Assembly (NCBI RefSeq): GCF_020567705.1
Contig: NZ_JAJDJU010000001.1
Span: 124,001-188,000, forward strand
Reading direction: 5' to 3'
DNA: 64,000 bases
From: Acidocella sp. KAb 2-4
Lineage (GTDB): Bacteria > Pseudomonadota > Alphaproteobacteria > Acetobacterales > Acetobacteraceae
The notes under the pieces were generated by a model, which saw only the letters and a list, made by a program, of their open reading frames with translations, searched no databases and was not told the origin of the DNA. Shown piece after piece: positions 33,226 to 42,005 of the stretch (position 1 is its first letter; every line of letters starts with the position of its first letter). Both the position numbers and the translations under genes were made by a program.

Positions 33226-35274
33226 ATGGATATTCTGCTCCCCTTGCGCGCGCCGATCTCCACCCTGCCGGGGCTGGGGCCGCGCCTCTCCGTGCTGATG
33301 GCCAAGCTGGTCGGCGGCGACACGGTGCGCGACGTGCTGTTCCATCTGCCGGTGGATGCGATCGATCGCCGCGCCACGCCGAAGATCGCCGAGGCCCAGC
33401 CGGGCGGCGTGGCCACGCTGCGGGTGGAGGTGATCCGCCACGAGCCGCCCGCGCGCAAGGGCCAGCCCTACCGGATCATCATCGGCGATGAGACCGGCTT
33501 CGCCGAGATCGTGCTGTTCCACGCGGCGCGGCTGGTGCAATTCCCGCTCGGGGCGCGGCTCGTCGTCTCGGGCAAGCTGGAGCGGTTCAACGACACGCTG
33601 GTGCTGCATCACCCGGATTATGTCGCCTCCCAGGCGCAGGAGCGGGAGTTCCCGTGGATCGAGCCGGTCTGGCCGCTCACCGCCGGGATCGTGCCGCGCA
33701 TCATGCGCCGCGCCGCGCTCGGCGCGCTGGCGCGGCTGGGCGAGTTCCCCGAATGGCACGACCCGACGCTGCTCGCGCGGCGGCGCTGGCCGGGCTTCGT
33801 GGCGGCGCTGCGCGCCCTGCACGCCCCCGCCGAGATCCCAGATGCGCGCCCGGCCGAGCGCCTCGCCTATGACGAACTCCTCGCCCGCCAGCTCACCTTC
33901 GCCATCGTGCGCGGGATGCGCCGCCGCCGCCCCGGCCGCGCCTTGCTGGGTGACGGGCGGTTGCGCAAGGCGGCGCTGGAGCGGTTCGGCTTCACCCCGA
34001 CCGCCGGGCAGGTGCAGGCGCTGGCCGAGATCGATGCCGACATGGCCGCGCCGCACCGCATGTTGCGGCTGCTGCAAGGCGATGTCGGCTCGGGCAAGAC
34101 GCTGGTGGCGGTGCTGGCCTGCCTGCGCGCGGTGGAGGCAGGCACGCAAGCCGCCTTCCTCGCCCCCACCGAGATTTTGGCGAAGCAGCATTTCGCCACC
34201 TTCCAGAAACTTTCCCCCGTGCCCGTGGCGCTGCTCACCGGCCATGTGAAGGGCGCGGCGCGGCGGCAGACCCTCACCGCGCTGGCCGATGGCAGCCTGC
34301 CGATCGTCATTGGCACACACGCGATTTTTCAGAAACACGTCGCATTCCACGATCTCGGCCTCGCGGTGATCGATGAGCAGCATCGTTTCGGAGTCGATCA
34401 GCGTCTGGCACTGGGCGAGAAGGGCGACGCCACCGATCTGCTGGTGATGACCGCCACGCCGATTCCGCGCACGCTGCTGCTCACCCATTGGGCGGAGATG
34501 GATGTCTCGCGCATTACCGAAAAGCCGCGCGGGCGTGAGAAAATCACCACGACCTTGCACAGTCTTTCGGATCTCGAAAAAGTGGAGGCGGCGATCGCGC
34601 GGGCGATTACGGCGGGCGGGCGCGTGTATTGGGTTTGTCCGCTGGTGAGCGAGTCCGAGGCGCTGGACATCACCGCCACCGAGGCACGCTTCGCCCAGCT
34701 TCGCCAGCATTTCGGCGCGGCGGTGACGATGGCGCATGGCCAGATGGACCCCGCTCAACGCGACGCCGCGCTGCGCGACTTCGCCGAGGGGCGCGCGAGC
34801 ATTCTTGTCGCCACCACGGTGATCGAGGTGGGGGTGGATGTGCCGGAGGCGAATGTGATGGTGATCGAACATGCCGAGCGCTTCGGCCTTGCCCAGCTGC
34901 ACCAGCTGCGCGGGCGCGTGGGCCGCGGCGCGGCGAAAAGCTATTGCCTGTTGCTGCATGATACGAAACTCGGCGCCACCGCGGGCAAGCGCCTCGCCCT
35001 GCTGCGCGACACCGATGACGGTTTCCTGATCGCGGATGAGGATTTCCGCCTGCGCGGCGGCGGCGATTATCTGGGCACGCGCCAATCCGGCCTGCCCGGC
35101 TATCGCCTGGCCGACCCGGAGAAGCACGAGAAACTGCTAGAGATGGCGCGGCAGGATGCGGTGCTGCTGCTCCAGCGCGACCCCAAACTCACCAGCCCGC
35201 GCGGGCAGGCGGCGAAGATTCTGCTGAACCTGTTTGACCAGCGCGACGCCATCCAAACCCTGAGAGCCGGTTGA
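33226..35274 (+). CDS. recG: ATP-dependent DNA helicase RecG
   Basis: RecG (682 aa) remodels stalled replication forks and Holliday junctions. The N-terminal wedge/OB domain ([40 protein letters not shown]-like region, [22 protein letters not shown]) precedes the SF2 motor. The motor has [43 protein letters not shown] (DEQH box), [32 protein letters not shown] and [12 protein letters not shown]. The C-terminal [32 protein letters not shown] is standard. ATG 33226 gives the usual length; earlier in-frame starts run into sdhE. Its stop overlaps the Nudix ATG. Confidence 0.97.
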   Translation: MDILLPLRAPISTLPGLGPRLSVLMAKLVGGDTVRDVLFHLPVDAIDRRATPKIAEAQPGGVATLRVEVIRHEPPARKGQPYRIIIGDETGFAEIVLFHAARLVQFPLGARLVVSGKLERFNDTLVLHHPDYVASQAQEREFPWIEPVWPLTAGIVPRIMRRAALGALARLGEFPEWHDPTLLARRRWPGFVAALRALHAPAEIPDARPAERLAYDELLARQLTFAIVRGMRRRRPGRALLGDGRLRKAALERFGFTPTAGQVQALAEIDADMAAPHRMLRLLQGDVGSGKTLVAVLACLRAVEAGTQAAFLAPTEILAKQHFATFQKLSPVPVALLTGHVKGAARRQTLTALADGSLPIVIGTHAIFQKHVAFHDLGLAVIDEQHRFGVDQRLALGEKGDATDLLVMTATPIPRTLLLTHWAEMDVSRITEKPRGREKITTTLHSLSDLEKVEAAIARAITAGGRVYWVCPLVSESEALDITATEARFAQLRQHFGAAVTMAHGQMDPAQRDAALRDFAEGRASILVATTVIEVGVDVPEANVMVIEHAERFGLAQLHQLRGRVGRGAAKSYCLLLHDTKLGATAGKRLALLRDTDDGFLIADEDFRLRGGGDYLGTRQSGLPGYRLADPEKHEKLLEMARQDAVLLLQRDPKLTSPRGQAAKILLNLFDQRDAIQTLRAG

Positions 35275-35702
35275 TGCCCCCCTACCCCACACGCCCGCAA
35301 GTCGGGATTGGCGTGGTTCTGTTGCGCGGCGATGAGGTGCTGCTCGTGCGCCGGGGCAAGCCGCCCGCCATGGGCGCCTGGGCGCTGCCCGGCGGCAGCC
35401 AGGAGCTGGGCGAGACCGCCGAGGACGCGGCGCGGCGCGAACTGCGCGAGGAAACCGGGCTGGCATGCGGCCCGCTGGTGCTGGCCGGGCATGTGGATTC
35501 CATCCATCACGACCCGCATGGGCGCATCCAATTCCACTACACGATCCTGGACTTCGCCGCGCGCTATACCGGCGGCGAGGCCAAAGCCGGTGACGACGTG
35601 ACCGAAACCGCCTGGGCGCGGCCGGAAGAGTTTGACGATTACGCGTTGTGGGACGAGGCTCGGCGGATCATCCGCGCAGCAATGTCTCTATTGCCCCCTT
35701 GA
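35274..35702 (+). CDS. Nudix hydrolase (ADP-ribose pyrophosphatase-like)
   Basis: This 142-residue protein is a small Nudix domain. It begins [60 protein letters not shown], in which the last part is a full GX5EX7REUXEEXGU box (about residues 40-62). [17 protein letters not shown] resembles ADP-ribose or MutT-like relatives, so the exact substrate is open. The ATG overlaps the recG stop (TGATG-type). Its last 35 bases overlap the convergent glutathione peroxidase gene. Confidence 0.9.
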   Translation: MPPYPTRPQVGIGVVLLRGDEVLLVRRGKPPAMGAWALPGGSQELGETAEDAARRELREETGLACGPLVLAGHVDSIHHDPHGRIQFHYTILDFAARYTGGEAKAGDDVTETAWARPEEFDDYALWDEARRIIRAAMSLLPP

Positions 35703-36156
35703 ACTTCGCGGAATCCGGCGCGGTGGCGGAGGCGAACCAATCGGCGAAGCTGCCGTCGCGGCGGATCAGGTATTTGTAGAAATTCCAGCGCGGGCGCGCG
35801 AGAAACCCACCCTGCGCCGCGGCCCAGGCGAAGAACGGGTGCGCCTGCTTCCCCTTCACATGCACCTTCGCCATCATCGGGAAGCTGACGCCGTAATTCA
35901 CCTCGCAGAACTGACCGATCTGCGCCGCGTCGCCCGGCTCCTGGTTGCCGAAATCATTGCATGGCACGCCGATCACGATCAGCCCCTTCGGCGCGCATTC
36001 CGTCCACAGCGCCTGCAACGCCTTGTATTGCGGGGTGAAGCCGCATTTGCTCGCGGTGTTCACCACCAGCAGCGGATGCCCGGCCAGGGCGCTGAGCGGA
36101 TAAGGCTCGCCGCGCAGGGTCTCGAACGCGAAATCATGGGCGCTGGTCATTTTCAT
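35668..36156 (-). CDS. Glutathione peroxidase family protein (Cys type)
   Basis: This 162-residue thiol peroxidase detoxifies hydroperoxides; bacterial Cys forms usually take electrons from thioredoxin. The peroxidatic Cys38 lies in [15 protein letters not shown] (codon TGC, not a selenocysteine TGA). The tetrad partners are in [12 protein letters not shown] (Gln) and [11 protein letters not shown] (Trp, Asn). The family block KGLIVIGVP precedes the Gln motif. MTSAHDF two codons downstream is an alternative start. It is convergent with and overlaps the Nudix gene by 35 bp. Confidence 0.93.
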   Translation of the reverse strand: MKMTSAHDFAFETLRGEPYPLSALAGHPLLVVNTASKCGFTPQYKALQALWTECAPKGLIVIGVPCNDFGNQEPGDAAQIGQFCEVNYGVSFPMMAKVHVKGKQAHPFFAWAAAQGGFLARPRWNFYKYLIRRDGSFADWFASATAPDSAKFKGAIETLLRG

Positions 36157-36178
36157 CCCCCGAACTTACACTTCCCGT

Positions 36179-36967
36179 ATGAGCACAGAACCACCGATTA
36201 CGGCGCTGATCAATGTGATGGCCGCGCTGCGCGACCCAGAGACCGGCTGCCCGTGGGACAAGGAGCAGAGCTTCGAGACCATCGCGCCCTATACGATCGA
36301 GGAAGCCTATGAGGTGCGCGCCGCCATCGAATCCGGCGATCCGGCGCAGCTCAAGGATGAGCTGGGCGATCTGCTGTTTCAGGTGGTGTATCACGCGCAG
36401 ATGGCGGCTGAGCGCGGCTGGTTCAATTTTGACGATGTGGCGCGCAACATCGCCGACAAGATGATCCGCCGCCACCCGCATGTGTTCGGCGAGGAGGCCG
36501 CGCGCAGCGCCGCCGCGCAGACCGCCGCCTGGGAGGCGCAGAAAGCACAGGAGCGTCTGGCCAAGGCGCAGCACGGCGTGCTGGACGGCGTGGCCACCGC
36601 CCTGCCCGCGCTGAAACGCGCCCAGAAACTCACCGCCCGCGCCGCGCGGGTGAAATTCGACTGGCCCGACGCCGAAGCGGTTTTGGACAAGCTGGACGAG
36701 GAGGTCGCCGAGCTGCGCGCCGAACTGCCCGCCGCCGCGCCCGCACGCCTCAGCGACGAACTCGGGGACATGTTGTTCGTGCTCGCCAACCTCGCACGCA
36801 AGCTCGGCCAAGATGCCGAGACTTGCCTTGAGGGCGCAAATGAGAAATTCATCCGCCGGTTTTCACGCGTCGAGACTCTGCTCGCCGCCGAAGGCAAGAC
36901 GCCCGCCTCCTCCAGCCTGGATGAGATGGATCGTCTCTGGAATGTCGCCAAGACGGAGGGGTTATGA
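36179..36967 (+). CDS. mazG: Nucleoside triphosphate pyrophosphohydrolase MazG
   Basis: This 262-residue protein has two MazG domains in tandem, as in E. coli. The first begins LINVMAALRDPETGCPWDKEQSFETIAPYTIEEAYEVRAAI and has the metal-binding KDELGDLLFQVVYHAQMA. The second has LDKLDEEVAELRAEL and SDELGDMLFVLANLARKLG, followed by ANEKFIRRFSRVE. MazG converts (d)NTPs, and probably aberrant or signalling nucleotides, to monophosphates plus PPi. It is separated from the divergent peroxidase by 22 bp and overlaps the carbonic anhydrase by four bases. Confidence 0.95.
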   Translation: MSTEPPITALINVMAALRDPETGCPWDKEQSFETIAPYTIEEAYEVRAAIESGDPAQLKDELGDLLFQVVYHAQMAAERGWFNFDDVARNIADKMIRRHPHVFGEEAARSAAAQTAAWEAQKAQERLAKAQHGVLDGVATALPALKRAQKLTARAARVKFDWPDAEAVLDKLDEEVAELRAELPAAAPARLSDELGDMLFVLANLARKLGQDAETCLEGANEKFIRRFSRVETLLAAEGKTPASSSLDEMDRLWNVAKTEGL

Positions 36968-37560
36968 AGACGCTGCTTGAAGGTTACGAGCGTTTCCGCA
37001 AAGGGTATTGGCAGGAGCACGAAGCGCTCTACACCACCCTGGCGCGGGACGGGCAATCGCCCCCGGCGATGGTCATCGCCTGCGCCGATTCGCGCGTGGC
37101 CCCGGAGATGATCTTTGATTGCGCGCCGGGCGATATCTTCGTGGTGCGCAATGTAAGCGCGCTGGTGCCGCCCTATGCGCCGGACAAGAATTATCACGGC
37201 ACCTCGGCGGCGCTGGAATTCGCGGTTACCGAACTCCAAGTGCGCACCATTCTGGTGCTTGGCCATTCGCGCTGCGGCGGCATCCGCGCGCTGATGAAGG
37301 GGCCGGGCCAGGGCGGCGGGGACTTCATCAATTCCTGGATGGAAATCGCCAAGACGGCGCGGGCGCGGGTCTGCGATTCGCCCGAGGCCCCGGCGGATTT
37401 CGACGCCGCTTGCGAGCTGTGCGAGCATGAGGCGATCCGCGTCGCGCTCGATAACCTGCGCACCTTCCCCTGGGTGGCCGAGCGGGTGCGCGCGGGTACG
37501 TTGAGCCTGGCGGGGATGCATTTCAACGTCGAGACCGGGCTGCTCGAAGAAGTGAAGTGA
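36964..37560 (+). CDS. Beta-class carbonic anhydrase
   Basis: This 198-residue zinc enzyme interconverts CO2 and bicarbonate. The zinc ligands and catalytic dyad are intact: ACADSRVAPE (Cys near 39, Asp and Arg) and LGHSRCGGIRALM (His near 99, Cys near 102). PGDIFVVRNVSALVPPY and SAALEFAVTELQVRTILVLGH are typical of the plant-type/CynT-like beta branch. The ATG overlaps the mazG stop in ATGA. A 71-bp gap with a small hairpin follows before the sulfhydrylase gene. Confidence 0.95.
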   Translation: MKTLLEGYERFRKGYWQEHEALYTTLARDGQSPPAMVIACADSRVAPEMIFDCAPGDIFVVRNVSALVPPYAPDKNYHGTSAALEFAVTELQVRTILVLGHSRCGGIRALMKGPGQGGGDFINSWMEIAKTARARVCDSPEAPADFDAACELCEHEAIRVALDNLRTFPWVAERVRAGTLSLAGMHFNVETGLLEEVK

Positions 37561-37631
37561 AGCCTAGTTCCCTTGTAGGGAAAGCCGCGATGTGACATGC
37601 TGCGCCCCTAACCAAAACGAGGGACGCACGC

Positions 37632-38930
37632 ATGGCCATCAACTCCAAACACCCCGAGACTCTGGCGCTGCACGCCGGCTGGCGCGCCGATGCCAGCACC
37701 GGCTCGGTGGCGGTGCCGATCCATCAGACCACGTCTTACCAGTTCCACTCCCCCGAGCACGCCGCGAATCTGTTTGCGCTGAAGGAGCTGGGGAACATCT
37801 ATACGCGGCTGATGAACCCGACCACCGATGTGCTGGAGCAGCGCCTGGCGGCGATGGAAGGCGGCGTGGCCGCGCTGGCGGTAGCCTCGGGCCAGGCGGC
37901 GTCGGCCTATTCCATCCAGAACCTCGCCCGCGCCGGGGATAATGTGGTGGCCTCGACCGATCTTTACGGCGGCACCTGGAACCTGTTCGCCAACACGCTG
38001 AAGGACCAGGGCATCGAGGTGCGCTTCGTCGACCCCGCCGACCCGCACGCCTTCGCCAACGCCACCGATGCGCGCACCCGCGCCTATTACGCCGAAACCC
38101 TGCCCAACCCCAAGCTGCGCCTGTTCCCCATCGCCGAGGTGGCGGAAATCGGCCGCAAGCAGGGCATTCCGCTGATCATGGACAACACCGCCGCGCCGCT
38201 GCTGGTGCGCCCGTTCGAGCATGGCGCCGCGGTGGTGATGTACTCCACCACCAAATATATCGGCGGGCATGGCACCTCGCTGGGCGGGGTGATCATCGAT
38301 GGCGGCAATTTCGACTGGGAAGCCTTCCCCGAGCGCCAGCCTCTGATGAACACTCCAGACCCGAGCTATCACGGCGCGGTCTGGGCCCAGGCGGTGAAGC
38401 CGCTGGGGCCGATCGCCTACATCATCCGCGCGCGCGTGGTGATGTTGCGCGACCTTGGCGCGGCGCTGTCGCCCTTCAATGCCTTCCAGCTCATCCAGGG
38501 GCTGGAGACGCTGCCGCTGCGCATGGCCCGCCATTGCGAAAACGCTGTGGCCGTGGCCAAGTTCCTGGCTCAGCGCAAGGATGTGACCAAGGTGATCCAC
38601 CCCTCGCTCGCCACCGGGCCGGAGAAGGCTCTGGCCGACAAATATCTGCGCGGCGGCTATGGCGGGCTGCTGGGTTTCGAGCTGGCTGGCGGGGCCGAGG
38701 CGGGCAAGCGCTTCATCTCGGCGCTGGAGATGTTCTACCACGTCGCCAATATCGGTGATGCGCGCTCTCTGGCGATTCACCCGGCCAGCACCACGCATAG
38801 CCAGCTCAGCGAGGCCGACCAGCGCGCCACGGGCGTCTCGCCGGGCTATGTGCGCCTCTCCATCGGGCTGGAGCATATCGACGATATTCTGGCCGACCTG
38901 ACCCAGGCGCTGGACAAGGCCCAGGGCTAA
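37632..38930 (+). CDS. metY: O-acetylhomoserine sulfhydrylase (aminocarboxypropyltransferase)
   Basis: This 432-residue PLP enzyme of the Cys/Met metabolism family makes homocysteine from O-acetylhomoserine and sulfide. It opens with PETLALHAGWRADASTGSVAVPIHQTTSYQF, typical of MetY. It has GNIYTRLMNPTTDVLEQRLAAMEGG, the catalytic Lys208 in YSTTKYIGGHGTSLGG and a C-terminal HPASTTHSQLSEADQRATGVSPGYVRLSIGLEH block. The length (about 430) separates it from the shorter cystathionine synthases and lyases. It appears to be a single-gene unit, closed by a strong hairpin at 38940-38961. Confidence 0.94.
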   Translation: MAINSKHPETLALHAGWRADASTGSVAVPIHQTTSYQFHSPEHAANLFALKELGNIYTRLMNPTTDVLEQRLAAMEGGVAALAVASGQAASAYSIQNLARAGDNVVASTDLYGGTWNLFANTLKDQGIEVRFVDPADPHAFANATDARTRAYYAETLPNPKLRLFPIAEVAEIGRKQGIPLIMDNTAAPLLVRPFEHGAAVVMYSTTKYIGGHGTSLGGVIIDGGNFDWEAFPERQPLMNTPDPSYHGAVWAQAVKPLGPIAYIIRARVVMLRDLGAALSPFNAFQLIQGLETLPLRMARHCENAVAVAKFLAQRKDVTKVIHPSLATGPEKALADKYLRGGYGGLLGFELAGGAEAGKRFISALEMFYHVANIGDARSLAIHPASTTHSQLSEADQRATGVSPGYVRLSIGLEHIDDILADLTQALDKAQG

Positions 38931-38939
38931 GGAGACGAT

Positions 38940-38961
38940 CGGGGGCGCTCAGGCGCCCCCG
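38940..38961 (+). terminator. Rho-independent-type terminator after metY
   Basis: CGGGGGCGC (38940-38948), loop TCAG and GCGCCCCCG (38953-38961) form a perfect nine-base-pair GC-rich stem, followed on the plus strand by GTTATTTGG. The T content is modest but the position, ten bases after the metY stop and just before the stop of the convergent gene, fits a terminator that may act in both directions. Confidence 0.7.
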
Positions 38962-38962
38962 G

Positions 38963-39733
38963 TTATTTGGTGAATTTCAGCGTCCAGCGGTCGCTCTCGC
39001 CAATGGCGAGATATTTGGCGCGGTTGGTTTGGCCCTCGCGCAGCGTCGGCGGCAGCGACCACACGCCATCCGGGTAGGTCTTGGTATCCTTCGGGTTGGC
39101 GCCGATCTCGGATGCCGCCACGAATTTGAAGCCCACGCTCTCGATCAGCGCCTTCGCGTAATCCTCGCGCACATAGCCGTTTTTCGCCTTCGGGTCCTGC
39201 GGCGCGGTGGTGGGAGCGCGGTGATCCTCGATGCCGAACACCCCACCCGGCTTCAGCGCCGCGTAAACCGCTTGCAGCAGCGCCGTGGCGCGGTCCTGGG
39301 CCATCCAGTCATGCAAGTTGCGGAAGGACAGGATGAGGTCGTAGCTGTCCGGCGCGCCGAGCGGGCCATGGCCAAACGGCACCGTATGCACACCGGGAAA
39401 TTTCCGCGCGAAGGCGGCCTTGAGATCCTGCTCATGCGGGGTGAGGTCGGTGATCGCCCCGGTGTAGCTACCATGCGCTCGCAGATAAGGGGCGAGGATC
39501 TCGGTCCAATAGCCGCCGCCAGGCTGGAGCTCCAGCACTGATTGCGTGGGGCGCAGGCCGAAAAAGGCGAGCAATTCGGCGGGGTGGCGGTAGCGGTCGC
39601 GCGCCACATTGGCAGGACTGCGGCGCGGGCTCGCGATGGCGGCGGCGAGCGTGGCATCGGGCGTGTCAGCCGCGGCGGGCAAAGTCAGCGCCGAGGCGGC
39701 AAGCGTGGTGAACAGGCGGCGCGACAGATGCAT
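38963..39733 (-). CDS. Exported class I SAM-methyltransferase-like protein
   Basis: This 256-residue protein has an N-terminal export signal (MHLSRRLFTTLAASALTLPAAA, with a twin-arginine-like SRRLF) and then a Rossmann methyltransferase domain. Motif I reads VLELQPGGGYWTEILAPYLR (from about residue 66), with YDLILSFRNLHDW near 130 and YAALKPGGVFGIEDHRAP near 152. It belongs to a COG4798-like group of predicted exported methyltransferases. SAM is not expected outside the cytoplasm, so the real activity is unclear. GGGAAGA lies six bases before ATG 39733, which supports this start over 39772. It lies convergent to metY. Confidence 0.85.
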   Translation of the reverse strand: MHLSRRLFTTLAASALTLPAAADTPDATLAAAIASPRRSPANVARDRYRHPAELLAFFGLRPTQSVLELQPGGGYWTEILAPYLRAHGSYTGAITDLTPHEQDLKAAFARKFPGVHTVPFGHGPLGAPDSYDLILSFRNLHDWMAQDRATALLQAVYAALKPGGVFGIEDHRAPTTAPQDPKAKNGYVREDYAKALIESVGFKFVAASEIGANPKDTKTYPDGVWSLPPTLREGQTNRAKYLAIGESDRWTLKFTK

Positions 39734-39794
39734 GGCGGTCTTCCCGGCGGTTTGTCGTGATATAACGGGCACGGGAAACGGGAATTTTAGAGAA

Positions 39795-39871
39795 TGGTCG
39801 GAGCGGCGGGATTCGAACCCACGACCCCCAGTCCCCCAGACTGATGCGCTACCAGGCTGCGCTACGCTCCG
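39795..39871 (-). tRNA. tRNA-Pro (anticodon GGG)
   Basis: On the minus strand the 77 bases fold into a full cloverleaf. The acceptor CGGAGCG pairs with CGCTCCG, followed by discriminator A and a chromosomally encoded CCA (39797-39795). The D arm is GCGC-AGCCTGGTA-GCGC. The anticodon arm TCAGT-CTGGGGG-ACTGG gives anticodon GGG at positions 34-36, and the T arm GTGGG-TTCGAAT-CCCGC is standard. It stands alone between the methyltransferase-like gene and the merR-type gene. Confidence 0.95.
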
Positions 39872-39941
39872 ATCATCGTGGGGGCAGCCTGTAGCAACTT
39901 ATCGCCGCGCCGCCAAGGGCAGCGGTGGATTTATTCAAAAA

Positions 39942-40586
39942 TCAATCGAGAAGACGGCGCAATTCCTCCAGCGCGGAGAGTGTCTCGCCCAGCAGGGCGC
40001 GCAGGCGGTCGATCTCCGCCTCGGCCTTGTGGCGCAATTCGGGCTGCGGCTGGCGGCGCGGCGCGGCGGGGGCCGCTGCTGGCTCTGGCGCGGTTTCGGC
40101 CTGTAGGCCCGGCATCGGCAGTTCCGGCGCCGGCGGCGGGGCGGGCTTCCGGGGCGCGGCGGGCTCGTCCGGTATCTGGGCCTGGCGCTCAGCCTCGGCG
40201 GCGAGGCGCTCCTCCGCCGGCGCGGGCGGGATATTGTCGTGGAAACTGCCGCCGCCCTCGCGCAGCAGGCGCTGCACGCCCTTGATGGTGTAGCCCTGGG
40301 TGTAGAGAAGATCGGCTACGCGGCGCAGCAGCGCGACATCCTCGGGGCGGTAATAGCGCCGCCCGCCGCCGCGCTTGAGCGGGCGCACCTGCGGGAATTT
40401 GGTCTCCCAGAAGCGCAGCACATGCTGGGGCACGTGCAGCTCATCGGCCACTTCAGAGATGGTGCGGAACGCGTCGGCGGTCTTGCGCAGGCGCGGACGC
40501 CCCCCCTCGTGGCCGGCTTCGGTCAGGGCGTCGTCATCCGCGTTGAAGTCGTCTTCATCCACCATGCGGACCATCGATCTTTCCAT
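39942..40586 (-). CDS. MerR-family transcriptional regulator
   Basis: This 214-residue protein has an N-terminal acidic stretch and then a MerR winged helix-turn-helix (about residues 40-110): [69 protein letters not shown]. The rest is a Pro/Ala/Glu-rich linker and a short C-terminal coiled coil ([24 protein letters not shown]). No effector-binding cysteines are visible. It sits six bases downstream of ihfA, the conserved alphaproteobacterial ihfA-merR pairing whose target is not established. ATGs at codons 5 and 8 are alternative starts. Confidence 0.9.
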   Translation of the reverse strand: MERSMVRMVDEDDFNADDDALTEAGHEGGRPRLRKTADAFRTISEVADELHVPQHVLRFWETKFPQVRPLKRGGGRRYYRPEDVALLRRVADLLYTQGYTIKGVQRLLREGGGSFHDNIPPAPAEERLAAEAERQAQIPDEPAAPRKPAPPPAPELPMPGLQAETAPEPAAAPAAPRRQPQPELRHKAEAEIDRLRALLGETLSALEELRRLLD

Positions 40587-40592
40587 CAGTGA

Positions 40593-40901
40593 TTAGGATG
40601 CGGCCTGCCGGGGCGCCGACGTATTCACCGCATCACGCAAAATCTGGCTGGGGCGGAAGACAAGCACCCGCCGCGGCAGGATCGGCACTTCTATGCCGGT
40701 CTTCGGATTCCGGCCGATTCGGCGCCCCTTCTGGCGGACAGAAAATGTCCCGAACCCGCTGATTTTAACTGATTTCCCTTCCGCAAGCGCGTCGGCCATA
40801 CGGTTGAGCACCAGCTCCAGCAGATCCGCCGATTCGTGCCGTGACAACCCCACGGTGGCATAGATCGCCTCTGTTAGTTGTGCACGGGTCAATGTGTTCA
40901 T
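40593..40901 (-). CDS. ihfA: Integration host factor subunit alpha
   Basis: IHF alpha (102 aa) pairs with IHF beta to bend DNA sharply. The histone-like fold is complete: [90 protein letters not shown] in family register, with the intercalating Pro in RNPKTG. It lies downstream of fabH with a 123-bp gap that contains two IHF-core-like sequences. The start has no clear Shine-Dalgarno sequence. Confidence 0.96.
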   Translation of the reverse strand: MNTLTRAQLTEAIYATVGLSRHESADLLELVLNRMADALAEGKSVKISGFGTFSVRQKGRRIGRNPKTGIEVPILPRRVLVFRPSQILRDAVNTSAPRQAAS

Positions 40902-41024
40902 TTTGCAAGATTAGCACGAGATGTCTAAGAATCAATAATAACGTGCGCGAATCGCAGCGATCTCGCTAATCTTTGATAATGCTATTTGTTTTTGCGGCTT
41001 TTTATTGCGGCCGCCGGGTGGGGC

Positions 41025-42005
41025 TTACAGGCGCAACAGCGCTGAACCCCATGTCAAGCCCCCGCCGAGCGCCTCTAGCAGCACCAGCTGGCCGGGTTTG
41101 ATCCGCCCATCCCTGACCGCCAGCGCCAACGCCAGCGGGATCGAGGCGGCGGAGGTGTTGGCATGCTGGTCGACGGTCACGACCACCCGCTCAGGCGGCA
41201 GGCCCAGCTTCTTGCCCACGCCGTCGATGATGCGCTTATTCGCCTGATGCGGCACCAGCCAGTCAATATCGGCGGCGCTCAGGCCGTTGGTCTCCAGCGC
41301 CTCGCTCACCGCGCCCGAGAGCAGGGTGACGGCATGGCGGAACACCTCCTTACCATGCATCACCAGATGCCCGGTCATCTCGGGGCGTCCCACCGCGCCA
41401 TCCACATAGAGGATGTCGGCCAGCGTGCCATCGGCATGCAGGTGGGTGGAAAGCAGGCCAGGGCCGGATTTGGCGACGTTGCGCGCCTCCAGCAGCACGG
41501 CTCCGGCGCCATCGCCAAACAGCACGCAAGTGCCGCGATCCTCGAAATTGAGAATGCGGGAATAGACCTCGGAGCCGATCACCAGCACGCTCTCGACCTG
41601 CCCGGCGCGGATCATCGCATCGGCCACTGAAAGCCCGTAGATGAACCCCGAGCAGGCGGCGGAGAGATCGAAGCCAAAGGCGTTTTTCGCCCCGAGCGCG
41701 GCTTGGATATGCACGGCGGTGGAGGGAAAGGCGTTATCGGGCGTCGAGGTGCCGACGATGATCGCGCCCAGCGCCTCGGGGGTCAGCCCGGCGGCCGCCA
41801 GCGCCTCGCGCCCGGCGGCGGCGCCCATGAAGCTCGCGGTCTCGTGCGGGGCGGAGAAATGGCGCTGCCTGATGCCGGTGCGCTCGGTGATCCAGTCATC
41901 CGAGGTGTCCACGCGCTGCGCCATCTCGGCATTGGTGACGATGTGTTCCGGCAGGTAGGCGCCGGTCCCGGTGAGTACGGCGCGGCGGATCAGGATATCA
42001 GACAT
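41025..42005 (-). CDS. fabH: 3-oxoacyl-ACP synthase III
   Basis: FabH (326 aa) starts fatty-acid synthesis by condensing acetyl-CoA with malonyl-ACP. The catalytic triad is intact: Cys118 in DLSAACSGFIYGL, His in WLVPHQANKRI near 247 and Asn in VDQHANTSAASIPLAL near 277. The N-terminus RRAVLTGTGAYLPEHIVTN is canonical. The ATG at 42005 overlaps the plsX stop in ATGTCTGA; longer starts would run into plsX. It forms the usual plsX-fabH-ihfA order. Confidence 0.97.
   Translation of the reverse strand: MSDILIRRAVLTGTGAYLPEHIVTNAEMAQRVDTSDDWITERTGIRQRHFSAPHETASFMGAAAGREALAAAGLTPEALGAIIVGTSTPDNAFPSTAVHIQAALGAKNAFGFDLSAACSGFIYGLSVADAMIRAGQVESVLVIGSEVYSRILNFEDRGTCVLFGDGAGAVLLEARNVAKSGPGLLSTHLHADGTLADILYVDGAVGRPEMTGHLVMHGKEVFRHAVTLLSGAVSEALETNGLSAADIDWLVPHQANKRIIDGVGKKLGLPPERVVVTVDQHANTSAASIPLALALAVRDGRIKPGQLVLLEALGGGLTWGSALLRL

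Noticed and set aside
32890-35127. A 745-residue open frame antisense to recG, and similar long antisense frames opposite topA (5457-6632), phrB (1870-3075) and metG (16152-17939)
   Set aside because: They mirror real genes in a GC-rich genome, have Arg/Gly/Ala/His-rich low-complexity translations, no recognisable domains and no ribosome-binding sites. The opposite strand encodes well-known families in each case.
35668-36156. Selenocysteine in the glutathione peroxidase active site
   Set aside because: The active-site codon is TGC (Cys38), and no in-frame TGA or SECIS-like element is needed.
37561-37631. Possible SAM-II-type riboswitch upstream of the O-acetylhomoserine sulfhydrylase gene, where alphaproteobacteria often have one
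   Set aside because: The gap has a small hairpin (TTCCC/GGGAA, 37568-37582) and a following GC-rich stretch, but I cannot find the SAM-II pseudoknot pattern or its UUAAA-like joining sequence, and only 71 bp are available. A covariance-model search would settle it.
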